Positions 5,055 to 7,671 of a stretch of 7,671 nt of DNA are shown one piece after another. Each line of letters begins with the position of its first letter. Positions within the stretch are counted from its first letter, which is position 1. The stretch spans positions 1 through 7,671 of the forward strand of contig JASLCK010000025.1 in the NCBI GenBank assembly GCA_030151865.1. Reading direction: 5' to 3'. The translations under genes and the position numbers were made by a program. The notes beneath the pieces were generated by a model that was not told the origin of the DNA, made no database searches, and worked only from the letters and a program-made list of their open reading frames with translations. This DNA is from Rhodospirillaceae bacterium (GTDB lineage: Bacteria; Pseudomonadota; Alphaproteobacteria; Rhodospirillales; Magnetospirillaceae).

Positions 5055-6590
5055 ATGCCACAGAGCGCCGATCAGGTCAAAGACCACATTTCCCTGTTTC
5101 AGGAACCTGAATACAAGGAACTCTTCGCCAGCAAAAAGGCCCAGTTCGAATGCCGCCACAGCGACGAAACCGTCGCTGCCCAGGCGGAATACACCAAGAC
5201 CTGGGAATACCGCGAAAAGAATTTTGCGCGCGAAATCGCCGTGATCAATCCCGCCAAGGCCTGCCAGCCTTTGGGGGCGGTGTTCGCCGCCGCCGGGTTC
5301 GAGGGGACCTTGCCTTATGTGCACGGTTCTCAGGGCTGCGTCGCCTATTTCCGTTCGCACCTTGCCCGCCACTTCAAGGAAGCCGTACCGATCGTCGCCG
5401 ATTCCATGACCGAAGACGCAGCCGTGTTCGGCGGTCTGAACAATATCGTCGAAGGCCTGCAGAACGCCTACACTCTGTACAAGCCGAAGATGATCGCGGT
5501 TTCGACCACCTGCATGGCGGAAGTCATCGGCGACGACTTGTCGGCCTTTATCGCCACCGCCAAGGAAAAGGGATCCGTCCCTGAAGACTTCCCTGTTCCC
5601 TTCGCCCACACGCCGTCTTTTGTCGGCAGCCACGTGGTCGGCTACGACAACCAAATGAAGGGAATTCTGAACTACTTCTGGGATCGCGAAAAAGGCGACA
5701 CGAAGCCCGGAACCAGCAATGGCAAGCTGAACATTATTCCCGGCTTTGACGGCTATGCCGTGGCCAACAACCGCGAGCTCAAGCGGTATCTGGACAGTAT
5801 GGGCGTTGCCTATACCATCCTGGGCGAAGTGTCGGATGTCTATGACACCCCCTCCGACGGCGAATACCGCATGTATGATGGCGGCACCAGCCTGGATGAC
5901 ACCCGCGACGCCATCAACAGCAAAGCCACCCTTTCGCTTCAGGAATTTTGCACGCTGAAAACCCTGGAATACGTAAAGGACAAGGGCCAGACCGTCTCGG
6001 CCATGAATTACCCCATGGGGATTTCCGCCACCGACGCCTTGCTGATGAAGATTTCCGAACTGAGCGGCTGCCCGATCCCCGAATCGATCGAAAAAGAACG
6101 CGGTCGCCTGGTCGATGCCATCACCGACAGCCAAGCCTGGTTGCATGGCAAGAAATTCGCGGTCTTCGGCGACCCCGACTTCACTTTGGGCATGACCGCC
6201 TTTCTGCTGGAAATGGGCTGCGAGCCGTCACACGTGCTGTGCACCAACGGCAGCGCCGAATGGGATGCCAAGGCCAAGGCCTTGCTGGCAAGCTCTCCCT
6301 TCGGAAGCGCGGGTCAGGTGTGGCGCGGAAAGGATTTGTGGCATCTGCGCTCGTTGCTGTTCACCGAGCCGGTGGATTTCCTGATCGGTTCGTCTTACGG
6401 CAAATATCTGGAAAAGGATACCGGCACGCCCCTGATCCGCCTGACCTTCCCGGTCTTTGACCGTCACCATCACCACCGCTTCCCCACCCTGGGCTATCAG
6501 GGCGCCTTGCGGGTTCTGGTGGAAATTCTCGATCGTGTCTTTGAAGTGGCCGACGCCTCTTCCGACATCTCCTATGACTTGACGAGGTGA
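5055..6590 (+). CDS. nifK: Nitrogenase molybdenum-iron protein beta chain NifK
   Basis: NifK is the beta subunit of dinitrogenase and completes the alpha2-beta2 MoFe protein, binding half of each P-cluster and forming part of the NifH docking surface. The 511-residue protein carries Cys70 (NPAKACQPLG), Cys95 (HGSQGCVAYFRSH), Cys153 (STTCMAEVIGDD) and Ser188 (HTPSFVGSH), at the same numbering as Azotobacter vinelandii. The N-terminal segment (about residues 1-60) is the beta-chain extension, and the C-terminal half includes FPVFDRHHHHRFPTLGYQG. The start at 5055 is supported by AAGGAG 8 bases upstream. The gene ends 21 bases before an intrinsic terminator, so nifHDK appears to be a complete three-gene unit, with the assembly genes (nifE, nifN, nifX and others) elsewhere. 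Confidence 0.99.
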   Translation: MPQSADQVKDHISLFQEPEYKELFASKKAQFECRHSDETVAAQAEYTKTWEYREKNFAREIAVINPAKACQPLGAVFAAAGFEGTLPYVHGSQGCVAYFRSHLARHFKEAVPIVADSMTEDAAVFGGLNNIVEGLQNAYTLYKPKMIAVSTTCMAEVIGDDLSAFIATAKEKGSVPEDFPVPFAHTPSFVGSHVVGYDNQMKGILNYFWDREKGDTKPGTSNGKLNIIPGFDGYAVANNRELKRYLDSMGVAYTILGEVSDVYDTPSDGEYRMYDGGTSLDDTRDAINSKATLSLQEFCTLKTLEYVKDKGQTVSAMNYPMGISATDALLMKISELSGCPIPESIEKERGRLVDAITDSQAWLHGKKFAVFGDPDFTLGMTAFLLEMGCEPSHVLCTNGSAEWDAKAKALLASSPFGSAGQVWRGKDLWHLRSLLFTEPVDFLIGSSYGKYLEKDTGTPLIRLTFPVFDRHHHHRFPTLGYQGALRVLVEILDRVFEVADASSDISYDLTR

Positions 6591-6611
6591 TCTCCGTCCC
6601 CTCATGACTTG

Positions 6612-6646
6612 ATCCCCGGAACGGTTTCCGCTCCGGGGATTTTTTT
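6612..6646 (+). terminator. Intrinsic terminator of the nifHDK operon
   Basis: ATCCCCGGA (6612-6620) pairs with TCCGGGGAT (6632-6640); the loop has an inner CGG/CCG pair, and a run of seven T follows (6640-6646). It starts 21 bases after the nifK stop. On the minus strand no T-run follows the hairpin, so it should work only for nifK. Confidence 0.92.
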
Positions 6647-6658
6647 ATGTTCTGGCCC

Positions 6659-7450
6659 TCACACCGCCAGGATCACGTGGCTGGCGTCGAAAATCGCCGT
6701 CGCCTGATCCCCCACCGTCAAATCCATATCCAGGGCAGAATTGCGCGTAATGATCGCCGTGATGCTTTTGCCGTCGCCAATGTCCAGCGTGATCTCATAA
6801 TTGACCGGACCTTCGGAAATCAGGGTGATGGTTCCAGGGATCTTGTTGCGCGCCGAAAGGCGCAAGGGCGCATCCCCCACCGCCAACATAATGAAGGGGG
6901 CCTTCACCAAAGCCATGACCGTATCGCCGACAGCCAGTTCCAAATCCCGCAGGCTGTCCATGGTGATCATCGCCGTCAGCGGACTGCTGGGCGACAAACG
7001 CAGGGTCACCTCGGCATTCACCGCCCCAGATCGAATATCGGTTACAGTGCAGAAAAAGGCGTTACGGGCGCTGGTTTTCATGCCGAAACTCCACAGCAGG
7101 AAAGAAGGATCGTCCTGCCCAACCTCTCCCCCCAATACAGGGGCGATCCGCTCCAGGCGATGCTCCAACATTCGGTATCCCTTGATCAGGCTGCGGCCTG
7201 CGGGGGTAACGCTGACCGCGTCGTCAGGACATCCACCGGCCAAGCCCAGAACGGCGGGCGTGGGAAGAAAAGTATTAATGGAGCTCAGAGCCTCCCGGGC
7301 GGCTTTGTCATTGAGACCGACCGCCTGCGCCGCTTTCGTAAGGCTGCCCAGTTCATCGACAGCCGCCAACAGGGTGATATGTTCGCTGCCGATCAGCGAT
7401 GCTCCGCGACGCCGAAATGTCAGTAACGCCTCGACCTTTTCCTCGGTCAT
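6659..7450 (-). CDS. ModE/MopA-like molybdate-responsive transcriptional regulator
   Basis: The 263-residue protein has the ModE layout and length (E. coli ModE is 262). The N-terminal winged-helix domain spans about residues 5-105 (LLAAVDELGSLTKAAQAVGL is the helix-turn-helix start), and two Mop/TOBE molybdate-binding domains follow. The first runs about 124-191 with KTSARN (125-130) and LVKAPF (Lys183); the second runs about 199-263 with SARNKIPG and AIFDASHVILAV. Such proteins sense molybdate and control its uptake and, in phototrophic and diazotrophic alphaproteobacteria (MopA/MopB of Rhodobacter capsulatus), alternative nitrogenase and nif-linked genes. The start at 7450 is chosen because GGGGAG (7458-7463) lies 7 bases upstream. 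The recognition-helix region (GLNDKAAREAL) and the wing (LAGGCPDDA) differ from the usual G-x-S-Y-K-x-A-W and glycine-rich wing, so its target site may differ. It converges on nifK. Whether to call it modE, mopA or mopB cannot be decided here. Confidence 0.9.
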   Translation of the reverse strand: MTEEKVEALLTFRRRGASLIGSEHITLLAAVDELGSLTKAAQAVGLNDKAAREALSSINTFLPTPAVLGLAGGCPDDAVSVTPAGRSLIKGYRMLEHRLERIAPVLGGEVGQDDPSFLLWSFGMKTSARNAFFCTVTDIRSGAVNAEVTLRLSPSSPLTAMITMDSLRDLELAVGDTVMALVKAPFIMLAVGDAPLRLSARNKIPGTITLISEGPVNYEITLDIGDGKSITAIITRNSALDMDLTVGDQATAIFDASHVILAV

Positions 7451-7555
7451 GAGCTTTCTCCCCGCAGGTCGGAGCACAGTGTGCCAAATCCCGTCATCCA
7501 TTTGGAATCATCTGCTCAATATTAAATCAAAAAGATAATTGCATACATTTATAGC
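7451..7555 (-). promoter_or_regulatory. Probable promoter region of the ModE-like gene
   Basis: The gene lies downstream of a leftward terminator, so it needs its own promoter in this gap. The DNA is AT-rich. TAATAT (minus strand, 7519-7524) and TATAAA (7548-7553) are -10-like, but neither has a convincing -35 partner. An 11-base palindrome, GCACA-G-TGTGC on the plus strand (7474-7484), lies 23 bases before the start codon and could be an operator for autoregulation. No typical ModE box was recognised. Confidence 0.3.
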
Positions 7556-7588
7556 AAAAACCCTTGAGCCAAGTACAGGCTCAAGGGT
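7556..7588 (-). terminator. Intrinsic terminator for a minus-strand gene beyond the right edge
   Basis: ACCCTTGAGCC (7560-7570) and GGCTCAAGGGT (7578-7588) form a perfect 11-base stem with a 7-base loop. Read on the minus strand, the hairpin ends in a short T-run (A-run 7556-7560 on the plus strand). It would stop transcription entering from the right and insulate the ModE-like gene. Confidence 0.8.
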
Positions 7589-7604
7589 CTTATGGCTTTA
7601 ATCC

Positions 7605-7671
7605 CTATCCGTGAACTTGTTGGCCGAACAAGGAGAGCGGCTCCCCCGCTGCTTCAAAAGACCCATAACGC
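7605..7671 (-). CDS. Possible 3' end of a minus-strand gene (partial, uncertain)
   Basis: A minus-strand frame is open from the right edge to a TAG at 7605-7607 and would end ...LSLFGQQVHG, 17 bases before the leftward terminator stem. A second minus-strand frame, ending in TAA nearer 7598, is also open. The terminator shows that a gene should end about here, but the true frame and product cannot be chosen from 22 codons. Confidence 0.35.
   Translation of the reverse strand, partial: RYGSFEAAGEPLSLFGQQVHG

Noticed and set aside
2492..6146. Long minus-strand reading frames opposite nifH, nifD and nifK (2492-3613, 3647-4846, 4986-6146)
   Set aside because: They mirror GC-rich codon bias of strongly conserved nif genes, lack ribosome binding sites, and have low-complexity Gly/Val/Ala/Asp-rich translations typical of antisense shadows.
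7474..7486. Sigma-54-like TGGCAC on the minus strand upstream of the ModE-like gene
   Set aside because: The following GC is 8 bases from the GG rather than 10, and no TTGC is present.
7525..7540. FNR or IHF site near ATCAA upstream of the ModE-like gene
   Set aside because: Only one half matches; the other half of either consensus is absent.

Overview
This window is a classic molybdenum nitrogenase locus. The gene content and GC-rich codon usage point to an alphaproteobacterium, most likely of the Rhodospirillales (Rhodospirillum / Magnetospirillum / Azospirillum type). The main reason is the divergent draTG - nifHDK arrangement, which is typical of diazotrophs that switch nitrogenase off by ADP-ribosylation. 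The genus cannot be fixed from the sequence alone.

Layout, left to right. Positions 1-65 may hold the tail of an upstream gene. Positions 86-535 (+) encode a small ArsC/Spx-like 'nitrogenase-associated protein'. It converges on and overlaps the 3' end of draG (507-1388, -), which follows draT (1403-2233, -) after a 14-base gap. The 300-base gap between draT and nifH carries the control region: two perfect NifA upstream activator sites (TGT-N10-ACA), an IHF-like site, an AT-rich repeat block and a perfect sigma-54 promoter for nifH. A weaker sigma-54-like element points the other way, towards draT. nifH (2534-3421), nifD (3512-4969) and nifK (5055-6590) follow on the + strand, each with a clear ribosome binding site. 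A strong hairpin lies between nifH and nifD, and an intrinsic terminator follows nifK. A ModE/MopA-like molybdate-responsive regulator (6659-7450, -) comes next. Beyond it, a leftward terminator (7556-7588) marks the end of another minus-strand gene whose tail may be visible at the right edge.

How the parts work together: NifA and sigma-54 drive nifHDK. NifH is the Fe protein and passes electrons to the NifD2K2 MoFe protein. DraT ADP-ribosylates the conserved arginine of NifH (Arg100 here) when ammonium appears or energy drops, and DraG removes the group. The ModE-like protein probably links transcription to molybdenum supply. All P-cluster and FeMo-cofactor ligands that I checked are present, so the structural genes look intact.

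No mobile element, CRISPR array, tRNA or rRNA was seen. The most interesting parts are regulatory: the activator sites sit about midway between two candidate divergent sigma-54 promoters, and a perfect inverted repeat would hide the draT ribosome binding site in longer transcripts. The genes themselves belong to known families.
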